64,000 nucleotides of DNA from Amphibalanus amphitrite (Eukaryota > Arthropoda > Thecostraca > Balanomorpha > Balanidae): positions 327,795-391,794 of the forward strand of contig NW_024882190.1 of the NCBI RefSeq assembly GCF_019059575.1, written 5' to 3'. The translations under genes were made by a program, and so were the position numbers. Positions 23,107 to 33,797 of the stretch are shown here, piece after piece (the stretch's first letter is position 1; each line of letters begins with the position of its first letter). A model generated the notes under the pieces. It saw only the letters and a list, made by a program, of their open reading frames with translations, did not search any database and was not told the DNA's origin.

Positions 23107-23310
23107 GTCTCGTAGCTCAGTTGCTAGAGCGTTGGATTCCGCGTGGCGAGAGCACGCGGCCCGGTTACAACAGTCCGAGTTCGAAGCATGATGGCCGCTC
23201 GGTGTTTATGAGCACCCTGACGGGTACGCTCATAAACGGGTGTGGTTGCGGTTGGTGGCAGGTCAGTTGTTAAGGCAATGAGGTCAAGCAGTAGTTTTGA
23301 AAAAGTGCGC
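23107..23310 (+). repeat. tRNA-derived SINE, copy 1
   Basis: The head has an A box (TAGCTCAGTTGCTAGAGCG) and a B-box-like GAGTTCGAAGC. The body contains TGAGCACCCTGACGGGTACG and GGTTGGTGGCAGG. Copy 2 at 38901-39085 shares head, spacing and body, which marks this as a SINE family rather than a tRNA gene. Confidence 0.75.
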
Positions 23311-24177
23311 CGAAGGCGCGCCAAAATTTCGAAACTGAACAGGATTTGAGAGCAATCTTGGCATTGGCGACCACACGCGGGTCTTAGGGTTGGAGATTAT
23401 GGCAAGTTAAGTAACTGGTAAATACCTACCTGATTTGCAATATTACGCCCATGGAAGTCAACATTCGAAGAGCGTGAGTTTTCTTTTCTCGTATGGAGAC
23501 AGCTTTTAGGATTTACAAGAGTAGAAAAGTTACCCCGGCCGCGCCGGGGTAGGCTGAAAGTTACCCCGGCCACGGCCGGGGTGGCCGGGGCAGGTTCTCC
23601 ACCCATGGGACCGTGGGAAAGAGCAATCTTTGTGCTGATTAGACTACCCAGCCAGTGAGCCACAGCGACTCATTCTGTTCCGTTCATATATATTATGGAA
23701 TATGGCGTGCCCCGGTGGGACATGTCACCGTGATGTCACCAGGCTCCTCAAACGGTCACCACGGCGTATACCCGAAGGAATATGCTTTATAAAACCTGAC
23801 CCAGCGCTCGCCTTAGTGGGTGACCGACGACTGAGAACTGCGAAATATGATCGAGGATGATGTGGCGTTGGTCGCGCAGATCAAAAAGACGAATGAAAGA
23901 CGTGCCTATCGCCCGTCATAGTCCCCTGTCGGCAAACAGTAAACCTCTAGTTGATGTTGCTCCGCCCCTCTGCATGACGTCACACGTTATGACCACGAAC
24001 AGCTAGGCTCTGATTGGCTGACGAGTCCAATCCCACGAGCAGCTGTTTACACTTGGGAAATTTGCACCCCGGGCTACACAAAGCATCACATCGCAGTCAG
24101 AGCGGTGGGGAATGTGTAAAGCAGCGCCGGCAATCTAGATAGATGAGCTGCAGCTGCGATGTGGCACGGCCGACCGG

Positions 24178-24186
24178 CTCTATATA
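24178..24186 (+). promoter_or_regulatory. Possible TATA box in a GC-rich stretch
   Basis: CTATATACA lies within GC-rich sequence (24150-24290). No coding exon could be attached to it, so this is only a candidate core promoter. The flanks 23320-24780 otherwise show no gene. Confidence 0.2.
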
Positions 24187-24786
24187 CAACGGCGGCCGGG
24201 CCTGCCTGGCGTCCTGCCGGCGCGGCGCCGCGGCTCACTGGACCGACATCCAACAGAGCCCCCACCCGCGCTCAGGCGGTAAACCACCGGCCTCGCTCAT
24301 TAACTCAGTACACTGACATTGTTGGCTGTTGCATATTTCTTAGAGCTGAGCGGTAAACGGGTCTACTACAAAGCAACATAATTTTTAGTGCAATCGAATA
24401 GTTTTGTGCGTCATCGTGTTAAAGGTAGTGTGCCACCTTCCAATGATTTCCCATTTTATTTTTCCTAGGATAAGAAGCTTCTGTTTTTACCTAATATCGC
24501 AAAAAAAAAATCAAAAATGGGCCTAAAATAGTGCTTTTTTCGCCTAAAAGTTTATCGGTTTTTCGATATGTATAACAACTGTAGTGGGCTGACCTGCAAA
24601 CAGGCGTCGGCAACAATCACGAATGCGGCGCACATGTGACAATAAGCAAAGGTCATTATAGAGTTACGACGTACGGGAATGAGTTATCAGCTGTCTAATC
24701 GTAGACAACACAATGTCGAATTCAAACTAAGCCTGTATTGGTATTGTTTGATAATGTTGGCAAGCGCTTTTTTGAGGCTCATTGTA

Positions 24787-26325
24787 AATAAAATGATAAT
24801 AAGAAACCGTAGCCTCATAATAAGGTTCAATATATTGCCGAATATAATTATAACAAAGTGAGACGACAGTTTCGGGCGTAGCCCATTATCAAGTCTATCT
24901 TTCATTATCGTCTCACTTTGTTATAATTATATTCGGACGCCATTTAATTGCGTCCCAGAAAAGCTATTTCTGGCACCTAAAAGCTGACTCGCCCCAAAAT
25001 TGGTCCTCAGCACCTATTTGGTGGATACCAGCACCAATCATGGTAAATGACCTTAATTAGCTGTTTCTGGCACCTATTCATCGGTACGCCTTACTCTTTT
25101 TTCTGAATCTGGCACCTAAATGCTGAGCGTAGCACCAATCTAGCAGAAAAATGAACTACTGGCTGGTAGAATCATGTTGTTCTGGTATAATGACCCCTGG
25201 AGTCTAGCCTAAAGGTTGCTAGTGCAGCTACACTCTAAGACAGCCCCGTAGTGATCTCAGCATTGTATATGATGTTTAAGTAAGCAAACAATATTGATTT
25301 GTTTGAAAAAAAGCAATGTCATTTAAATATTTAAAAGTATTTATTTGTAATGCTTAAAGGGAAACATTTTTGTGAGTAATTGTCTCGATTTTGACCATTA
25401 AAACGGGTATTGTATTTTTTGACGTCATCAAATAGCTCCAAAAAAGAAATGTAATGTTTTCATTCCGTTCAAGGCCGCTGAAGAAACGCGGGATCTTGCG
25501 TGGGACATTGTCCGTTGTTAGCCGCGCAGAGTTGTGCCGTGGTTGTGCCTTTTTCATCCGTTTCTTACTTATGTCATATGTGTGCATGAAGCTTTGATTT
25601 TGTTTTTGGTTATTGTGTGGCCGGTCAGTCAAACGCCCCTGTAGAAACCGGATGCTGCGTTTGATCGAGCTGGAGTCAGACGATGATTGCAGAAAGCTAA
25701 TAATATTGAAAAGAGGGCCGGTTGCGTGGCATGTCTGTTCAGAGTTGACATTTTGCTTTACCTACTCCAGTTTATGACCTGAGAGCCTGGCTGGAAGTGA
25801 CGGATCCAAACTTTTCACGTTAAAATGGCTGAGGGTGCAATAATCTCTAGTCTCTTCTCTACATAGCGGGCTGGTATGGAGCGTCTTGCTATGCTGCACC
25901 ATAGCTGGCTAGTGATTTTCTTTTGGCTAGAAATGGCATTAATCATTATCTCCACTGGCGAAAATGGCACTTGACATCACCGAATGCAACGTTCATGTTG
26001 TTAGGATACATAAAATCAGGAAGCCTACGCGAATTAGGTAAGCAAACGTGGAATAAAATAGGTGCTGGATGTTTTGGTTTTGGTGCTGAATCAGCAAAAA
26101 GCAAATACGGAGTTCAACTAGACGATCTGGCAACTTTAGGCTGTGTGGAAGCATTTAGGTGCCAGATTCAGATATTAGGGTCGAATAAGCATTTTGGGGC
26201 TGATCAGCAATTAGGTGCCAGAAACAGCTTTTTAGGGACCAGAAACAAATATTCCCCATTATATTCGGCAATATATTGAACCTTATTATGAGGCTACGGT
26301 TTCTTATTATCATTTTATTGGTATT
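24787..26325. repeat. 1.5-kb unit with inverted ends, degenerate element
   Basis: About 57 bases at 24787-24845 (AATAAAATGATAATAAGAAA...) recur inverted at 26269-26325. Inside, several GGCACCTA(A/T) and TTAGGTGCCAGA motifs are arranged in opposite orientations at 24970-25140 and 26150-26240. This suggests an old palindromic element with decayed internal repeats. No coding frame was recognised. Confidence 0.55.
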
Positions 26326-26566
26326 GTTTCTTTAATTTGGCTGTCGAACATTAATTTATGGTTTGAAATATTATTTTATGTAAAATAATTGATATGAAAC
26401 AGCCGTCTCTAAAGTTATGACCCCATCTCACCACATGAAAGTGGCAGAAATGACAATGATCAGCTGACGCATTTTTCTTGGCCGAAGTCAGAGCGCGCGG
26501 CCCGACGCACCACCACCGCACCACAAAGTATGAGCAGAAGCCACCTGCGGTAGACCGCGGCCAAAG

Positions 26567-26762
26567 CCAGGGCCCCGGTAACGTGAGGTAGCCGAGTCGG
26601 GGCAGCGTGCGCTGACCCAAGCCGGGGCCGCGACTTTGGGCGCGGTCTACCGCATCCCCGGGCAGCCCCGGGCTATCACATGACACCGGGAGAACGCGCG
26701 GCCCCGGCTTGGGTCAGCGCACGCTGCCCCGACTCGGCTACCTCACGTTACCGGGGCCCTGG
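26567..26762. repeat. 66-bp GC-rich inverted repeat with 64-base loop
   Basis: Arm 26567-26632 (from CCAGGGCCCCGGTAACGTGA) is the reverse complement of 26697-26762, apparently without mismatches. The palindrome could form a stable hairpin. There are no obvious flanking duplications. Confidence 0.8.
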
Positions 26763-27079
26763 CCCACCTAACAGGCGTGTTCGAAACCGCAGGAGATGAT
26801 GATGAACGGGTTTATCGAAACTTGATTGGATGAGCCTATCGGTAATAGCGATTTCAGTATGTGCATTTATTGTTCATAGTGTTGTGAAATGTGGTTGGGG
26901 TACGACCGACAACCCGTCGGGGCGAATTTCGCACTGGGTACTCAAAATTTGAAGAATTTAAGACGTTTCCATGAGTTTTGAAGGTATGGATAAGTTCTAA
27001 AAATCCGGTTCTCCTTATCTGGGCCATTAACTCCATACGGTCCAGGAAAGCTGGCACACTACCTTTAAATAACTTCAAC

Positions 27080-28544
27080 TCAAGCAACCATGCTATGTAA
27101 GCTGACCAGCAGTCGACTGATGACTACATGTTCCACCTTTCACAGTCTATCAGTTGATTGGAGCGCTATAGATTGTCCCATTTACCTAGTGTCTATGGTC
27201 AGCGTGGGGTCCCGTCAAAGAAACGAGCTGCGTTATTCAGCCTGTGCCATGCGGCACAGCCTACCATTCCAGGCAACTAATTGCCTGTGAGAAACGGCAC
27301 ACCATTCTGCAGTCAACCTACCTGCTATCGAATATCCATTTTAAACGTAGTAACCGCAAATGCGTGATATCATTGAAGCAAAATGTAGGGGAAGGTAGGG
27401 TCAAGCGGGGTAGCTAAGAAATGTCCTAAGCCTGCGCTTAATTGGACGCATGGATCTGTGTCTAATAGAATGTGAATGTGTGTCTAATAAATGTGTCTAA
27501 TAGAAAGGTCCATGCATTAGTTCTAACTTTCCTGTTAGATGACTTTTGTCTGTGTCTGGTATAAAGTGACGGAATTTGACCGTGAATAAAACGAGACACG
27601 TTTTTGATTTTTTTTTTAATCGCGGGGCAAAGTGAACCACTGTTGGTTCACTTTGCCCCATTTCGCCAGAATAATGCTAGCCCGCCTGGACCGTTTTACC
27701 CCATTTTCAAATTTCTCGTTTGATCACGCATTGCAGACAATACCTATGTGGCAAATAACAATCGCTGCTTTGCGACGCAATTACAGCCATACCTACAAAT
27801 GCATTTCCCAAGTCTGCGCATCCTGGCAGTCCTACGACACCGGGCGGTGTCTGCGCATCCTGGCGGTCCCTTGACGGCGGGCGGTGTCTGGCGCTTCCTT
27901 GCACCGGGCGGTGTCTGGGGCTTCCCTGCAATCCCTTATTACCGGGTGATAAACGGCACAGCCAGGTGGTCCCATGCCACCGGGAAAAGTTTGGCACAAA
28001 TGAATAATTAAATACTATATGAATATGGTATGAGGATAGTTAACTGTGAATAATACGTCATAGCGTAGAACACAATAGGTTGCGATTTACTGTTTACTAT
28101 TTATTAGTTTACTGTGAATAATACGTAATAGCGAAGAAATGATACAGTAACTATCGAGTCCCGACCCTTTTTTTCGAGTCCCGGGCGCGGATGGAGCGGG
28201 GCGCCTTCCGTCTGAATCAAGGGGATAGGACAGGGGGCACGGGGCTATGTTATGACATATAGATATCGCCTAGGAAATTAAAAACGGGGAGGCGGCACTT
28301 TTAATTAGGAAAGATGCAGATAAGGAAATATAAGGGATTTACCGGATGTACCCGGCCTATCCCTCTCTCCGTTAGCGCTATATACAAGTACAACGTCGCT
28401 CACAAAATGATATACTGATATATGATAATGATAATGATAATGATGAATGATATGATAATGAAATGATATACTGATGTCCTCTTACAAAAAAAATGATAGG
28501 ATTCGGCCAATAAACTCTTAAAACTGATAGGTTAATTCTAACAG
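27080..28544. other. No gene; short minisatellite and simple repeats
   Basis: Contains a small tandem repeat at about 27812-27935 (unit of roughly 36 bases built on ACCGGGCGGTGTCTGCGC, three to four copies) and a GATAAT-type simple repeat at 28415-28470. No supported coding exon. Confidence 0.5.
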
Positions 28545-29338
28545 ATGCGCCTCATTACGCTGGGAAGCAGCCATGCGGCGAGGATGCGGAGCTGGCTGCA
28601 GCACGGCCGCGGACTGCGGCACGTCAACGCGGAGGGCATACCGGGCGGCCGGCTCTCCTCGGAGCGGCACCGGCTCCGGCTACTCCGGCTGGCACGGGCC
28701 CACCGGCCGGACCACGTGGTGCTGATATTGGGGGGGAACGATATCGCGGCCCGGGACATGGACGTCCCGCAACTGTCCCAGGCAGGGGTGTCGTTTTCCG
28801 AAAATGATTGGTAGTGCCCAAAGGCGGCGGCTGGCCATATATGACGGGGCTTACAAGGTAGGGTACCCCCAAATCTGCCTTTCTCATCGGATTTCGGCCA
28901 CTTATTTTTCGCCCTGGTCATTGACAAGACTAACCGAAATCTAAAAAAAAAAACACAAAAAAAAAACTTTGGAAATCTGGGTCCACACCGGACGCCATGC
29001 ACAAAACGTGCAGTTATATAGGCAATAGTGTCGGAGGAATGCACGCCATTCTGAAAGAGGCCCACATCGACTTAAAAGGACGGCTGTGCTGAAAGGGGAC
29101 AGGAACAGCTTTGAGGGCCCAAGCCGACTAAAAAAGACGGCTGCGGGGCCAGGAACGGTTTTGAAGACCCACGCCAATTGAAGGGTTCGACAACTAACGA
29201 GGACTGGAAACACAACGATAGTTAGAAAGACCTGCTTGCCAAAATAAAAGGATGACAGTACGAGGGGCGTTCAGAAAGCTACGGGCCCGACCATGAAGGA
29301 GCAGAGAGATACAGCATCGACTCATTAGACCAAAAAGT

Positions 29339-29650
29339 TCATTTATTCAAATAAACACCGTTAAGACAAACACATTTCGCGCAGCGCTTCGCGAGAGCCC
29401 TCAAGGCCTCCATAACCAAGTGGGTTTTGGACCCATCCTGCACGTCCAAGACGGCTGATTTCGTCTCCCTGCTGTTAGCGAGGTTGCCGCTGCTAATTTT
29501 CTTATGTTGGGGAAGAGGTGGCAACCACTAACCAGAGTGTGCAAGGTTCGGAGAGAAAAAAGTGGATGCGACAACAACTCGAAGCTCATCGCTTCACTGT
29601 TCGTCATCCCGCCCATGTACGCAAGTGCGTGGTCGCGGATCAGGTGCACA
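29339..29650 (-). pseudogene. mariner transposase C-terminal remnant (right copy)
   Basis: Nearly identical to the remnant at 19612-19922 but on the minus strand, with the same HLFPNIRK and CAKCVCLNG segments. It is split across frames and non-functional. Confidence 0.7.
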
Positions 29651-29998
29651 CTTTACGTCAGCTTCCCTATAGCCTCTCCTCGATGTTTATCGAATGGACG
29701 CACATCATCAATTGTGTGCCCCTGTTTTGGAAAGTTGACGAGCGGAGGGGGGTCGCATCGACCCCTCCCCCTGCCAGGCCGTATTATGAAAAATGCCCAG
29801 GGCGAGGGTTAACGCTTGGTGCCTTTTCTGCACTAACTACTATGAAACGAATCACTGCTCTCTTCTGGGCGTCGCCCATCCTATCCGAAATGGCGAACTA
29901 TGCTACGAATAGAAGCCCGAATCAATCACAGAAGAGACTTAATTAATGGCCACTTACTTAATTTGCGTAAGTGGACATCCCAATAACACATCATTTAA

Positions 29999-30922
29999 CC
30001 CGCGCACCGACGGGGGGGGGGCGGATATCCGCCCCCCCCCTGACGTTTTTCGCGAATAGCGGGAAAATCGGCGCCGCGAAATTTGGTATGACTATAACCT
30101 CATCAATTTTACACATGGTGTGCAAGTTTGAACCTCCTACCTTTTAGGGGAGGTCACCAGGTCACTTTGAATGACCCAACCTCAAGTCACTTTTTTGCAA
30201 CTTTGTCACCGTGCCAGAGCTACAGTAGATGTCGGAGGCCTTTGAAAGTCGCAGGATATTATTAGGTCATTAGTAGCTACAATTTGTATATCTCGGAATT
30301 TTGATATCGGTGACCTAAGGTCAGGTCAATTTCGCGACCTCCCCATTATAAGTCAATGGGGGAAAAATCAACTCCCTGTTTTTACCACTAAAACGGGTCG
30401 GAATGGCCCCATATACCATACATGACTTCATATACGATCAACCTTCACTACCTTGAGGTCTGTTTTGCTGTTGGGCAGCTGTGAGGTCATGTGACGTCAT
30501 CAAAGGTCACCAAAGGTTTTTGGCCAATAACTCCGTACAGGAACAAGATACAGACGCGTGGATGGTCTCATTGTGTTCAGCTCGTCAAGACGCATCGAAT
30601 GATATACATGATGACCTCGAGGTCACGTGACCTGAGGTCAACCTTTGACCTTGACCTTTCGAGGTCAACATATATATCATTCGATGCGGATTGACGAGAG
30701 GATCACGATGATGCCCTTAGTTTGTTCCTATCTTGACTAATTCGAAAGTTATTCGAGAAAAACTCTCTCCATATCTAGCGCCGCCATTTTGACTTTTTCG
30801 ACCCCTGTGACGTCATCTTTGACCTGACCTGAAAATGACCTTAGTAAAAATTGTAGATCTTGGCCGTGCGTATCCGATGCCGTTTACCGCTTGTCGCTAT
30901 CTTGCTTCGTTCTCGAGATTTG
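29999..30922. mobile_element. TTAA-family element, right end deleted
   Basis: Begins CCCGCGCACCGACGGGG after TTAA (29995-29998), with hairpin GGCGGATATCCGCC. The matching uninterrupted target is at about 19258 in the left hAT copy. The interior follows the family layout (GACGTCA sites, AGGTCA hexamers) and resembles 42000-43080. It stops before the right G-tract and joins hAT sequence directly, so the right end was deleted. Confidence 0.75.
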
Positions 30923-31947
30923 AGCTTCAGTTTTCGGGGTCTGATGCGGTAATGACCTGGCGTTGAACCCTGGGGAATCAGGCTGCATCACCCACTCAAA
31001 TCAATATACCTATGGCCTATTCTGGAGCACCGCGGCACCTTCCGAAGTCGGTGTAGGGCCTCCAGCGGCTGGTGTGGAGACGGATCGGGGTCTATTAGGG
31101 GCGGTCGCGTGGTATGCGGGACTCAGAGGCAGTTATGGACCTCTATAACCAATTGCGTTTTCGAGCCTCTTAAAATCCATTAAGGACCGGAGTCCTAGAC
31201 ACGTGAAACCTCATTGTCAGCTACATGCACCTACTGTGGCTAGAACCTTATTTATGTACTTGCATATGTGCTTATTTAATATTTGCTTATCTGTTTATTT
31301 TGATTTTTTATCAACTGATAAGTGACAAAAGATTGGTAGGGCTCAGCGAACATTGGTAGGGCCCAAATAAACATTGGTAGGGCTCGGGCCCTACCAGGCC
31401 TATACAAAACGACGCCCCTGACTATTGTGAAACTTGGTAGGTAGGTAGGTACTAGGTAGGTAGGTACCACATAACTTGAAATTACTTGACGTTATGACAT
31501 GATGTGGAAAGTGAAAATGATACCTAGGTATTGATGGAAATTTATGGACTTAGGTACGCTACAAAAAGATTGAATTGGTCAACCAATTCAAATTCAATCT
31601 ACTTGTGGAGTAAGTCTATAGATTTTCATCAATAGTTACCACTTACCATTGAAGTTACTTGCTATCATGTTGATTTTATACATAAGAACCTCATTCATTT
31701 TATTTGTATGACATGTTTGAATGCAATTTTCTCAATAAGTGAAGAAAAATGTTGGTAGTGCTCAACAACACATTGGTAGTGCTCAGCTGAACATTGGTAG
31801 TGCTCGGGCACTCCCAGGCCTATACAAAACGACGCCCCTGGCTCCCAGGAGCTGACGCTACTGGGGCTCGCACTAGAGGCCCTGGGCGTCAGCAGGGTCT
31901 GGGTCCTGCCCATCCTGCCCCGAACCAAAACCAGGCTGAACTTATGA

Positions 31948-32620
31948 TGTATTGCTTGCATTCGTTGCATTGCATCACAAACAGGAAACATGCCCATCAC
32001 CGCGCCTCCACAAATAACGGTGGTACCACCACCGTGGAATCCTCACTGCCGCCGACGAAGGGAGACGTTTTGACACTGCAATTGGGTGGGAGGGGGGGGG
32101 GGGGTGTCGCCGTTCGCCGACCAAGTGGCCCGCGCGCGCGCCGCCCAGTCCCACGCCGGCCGGGCGGCCTTGGCCCTAGCTTCTGATTGGCTGAGCGGTC
32201 CGTGTGACCAGGCGAGACCGTTCGGCTGGGGTCGCGCCATCACGTGACCAGGGGATCCACGGGACCGGCTCCGAGGGCGCCCCGAGTCGCAGGTTGGCGG
32301 AAAAAAACGGCTAACACCAGGTTTTACCCGTGCATTTCCCAAGTACCTACAGACGTTCATGAAGATGAACGAATAAACATGGTACTTAACTACTTATGAT
32401 GACATTTTTGTAACACTGAAATTAGAAACGAAACTCAAAACCGCACTTTTTTGCTTTAGAACGAAGGAACTCACCCGAATAAGGCTGCCGCTGCAGGTGA
32501 AAGTGCGTAGATGGGAAGCACTTCTAATGGCTATCTAAAAAAAAATGACGCTTCTAATATAACGCACAACAGGGTGGGTGGTCTGCTTTGCCCCGGTGGT
32601 CCGATTTACCCCACTTTCCC
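31948..32620. other. GC-rich sequence with no supported gene
   Basis: Contains a G-run near 32091 and GC-rich stretches with spurious frames on both strands. Nothing recognisable. Confidence 0.4.
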
Positions 32621-32624
32621 TTAA

Positions 32625-33793
32625 CCCGGCAGGCGGTGGGCCTCCCGGCCACCTTCCGGGCGGGGGGGGGCATTTTTTTGCCCCCCCGTATCTCCGAAAG
32701 TCCTGGACGGATCCGGAAAATTCAAACGGCGTTCGATAGCCCTGTCAAATTTGTCGAAAGAAACCAAATTTCATTGACCTCAGGGTCACCGATGACGTCA
32801 CAGGTCAGGTCAAAAATAAAATGTTTCACCGTTCACGGGGCTTCTAGGGAAAGCGCTATAACACCGAGTAAAACGCATTTTGTCGAAAATCAGCGATATG
32901 GCATCAGTTGTCTAGTACACATGTTGCTATTAGAGGTCACTGGTCATACCAGATCAGGTCACAGGTCAGGTCACCAAAGCTCACCAAGGGTCACCACTCA
33001 CCACATGAACCCAACTTTACTAAGGTTGTGCGATGCATGTTTTATGGCCAGTTTTTCATTTCCAACTCAATGGTGTTGGTTATAAGACCATCAGGTACGG
33101 TTTAGGTCACTTTCTGGTGGAGGTCAGGTCAAGGTCAGGTCAAAAAAGGTCAAATTTCAAAGTTGATATTTTTGCATAAAATGGGTATCGATTCGATGCA
33201 GCTCGTCACGAGGAGTCTAAGGTGGTCTTTCTTTGTTTTGAATTGAGTTTGAAAATTTGACGTCATCAATTTTGAACAGTTTTTTCGCTGTAACTTGGCC
33301 AAAAAAAGAGGTATCGATCTCAAATTTGGTATGTAGACAGAAGGCGGTAGGGACTATCACATATATTCCGTTTTTTCGAAATTCAAAAAGAAACTTTTTG
33401 GATTTTTCGACTATAATATTCAAAAAATATACTTTTTTATTTTTGGGGGTCAAAATCCAAAGAATTCGAAAAACCAAAATAGCAGTTTTGTAGCCCTCTT
33501 GATTCTACACCTTTTATGTCTGAAACATTTTTCTGTATCTCTAAAGCTGCAGGTCTGACAGCTCTTCCCGCGAAACCTTTTTTTGGGTCGAAAATGGCAG
33601 AAATGACGTCACTCTGACGTCATTAGCGGCCAACCTATCATAGCCTTTGGAAAAATTTTTGGTCACCATGTGCACTAGCTACTCCCGGGAGGGTACTGAA
33701 AGTTTGATGACGATCGGCGCAGCGGTTCTCGAGGTATATCGAAAAAACTAAAGGGGGGGGGCAAAAAAATGCCCCCCCCCACCGCCTGGAAGG
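32625..33793. mobile_element. Complete 1.17-kb TTAA-family MITE
   Basis: Flanked by TTAA (32621-32624 and 33794-33797). Both ends share the CAGGCGGTGGG motif. Subterminal hairpins at 32662-32687 (centre CATTTTTTTG) and 33753-33780 (centre CAAAAAAATG) are exact reverse complements. The interior carries CACAGGTCAGGTCA and TGACGTCA motifs and is close to 10800-11830. Confidence 0.9.
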
Positions 33794-33797
33794 TTAA

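Larger units (their letters stand above)
28783..31840. mobile_element. hAT-type element, right copy, inverted relative to 18271-20472
   Basis: Ends are CAGGGGTGTCGTTTT and the complement of CAGGGGCGTCGTTTT. Segments 28783-29262, 29263-29994, 30923-31425 and 31430-31840 match, inverted, the left copy's 20472-20001, mariner, 19180-18684 and 18683-18271. It has the same nested mariner and the same solo TTAA end. A further TTAA element (29999-30922) entered the mariner here, and a deletion removed both the mariner's far end and that element's right end. The flanking duplication is imperfect. Confidence 0.8.
28545..31947 (+). pseudogene. SGNH-hydrolase-like reading frame split by a hAT element
   Basis: Frame 28545-28782 contains block I-like LGSSH and block III-like GGNDI motifs of SGNH/GDSL esterases. 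The frame resumes after the hAT element at 31841 (ELTLLGLALEALGVSRVWVL) and stops at 31945-31947. The interruption falls inside one codon context, and a GTCCCAGG-like target sequence is duplicated on both sides (with one extra base on the right). SGNH domains occur in host esterases and in the ORF1 of CR1/L2 LINEs; the size fits a fragment of either. A splice-acceptor-like TTCTAACAG precedes the ATG. Confidence 0.6.

Noticed and set aside
23107..23180. Functional tRNA gene
   Set aside because: Extra bases between the promoter boxes prevent a cloverleaf, and the same head plus body recurs at 38901, marking a SINE.
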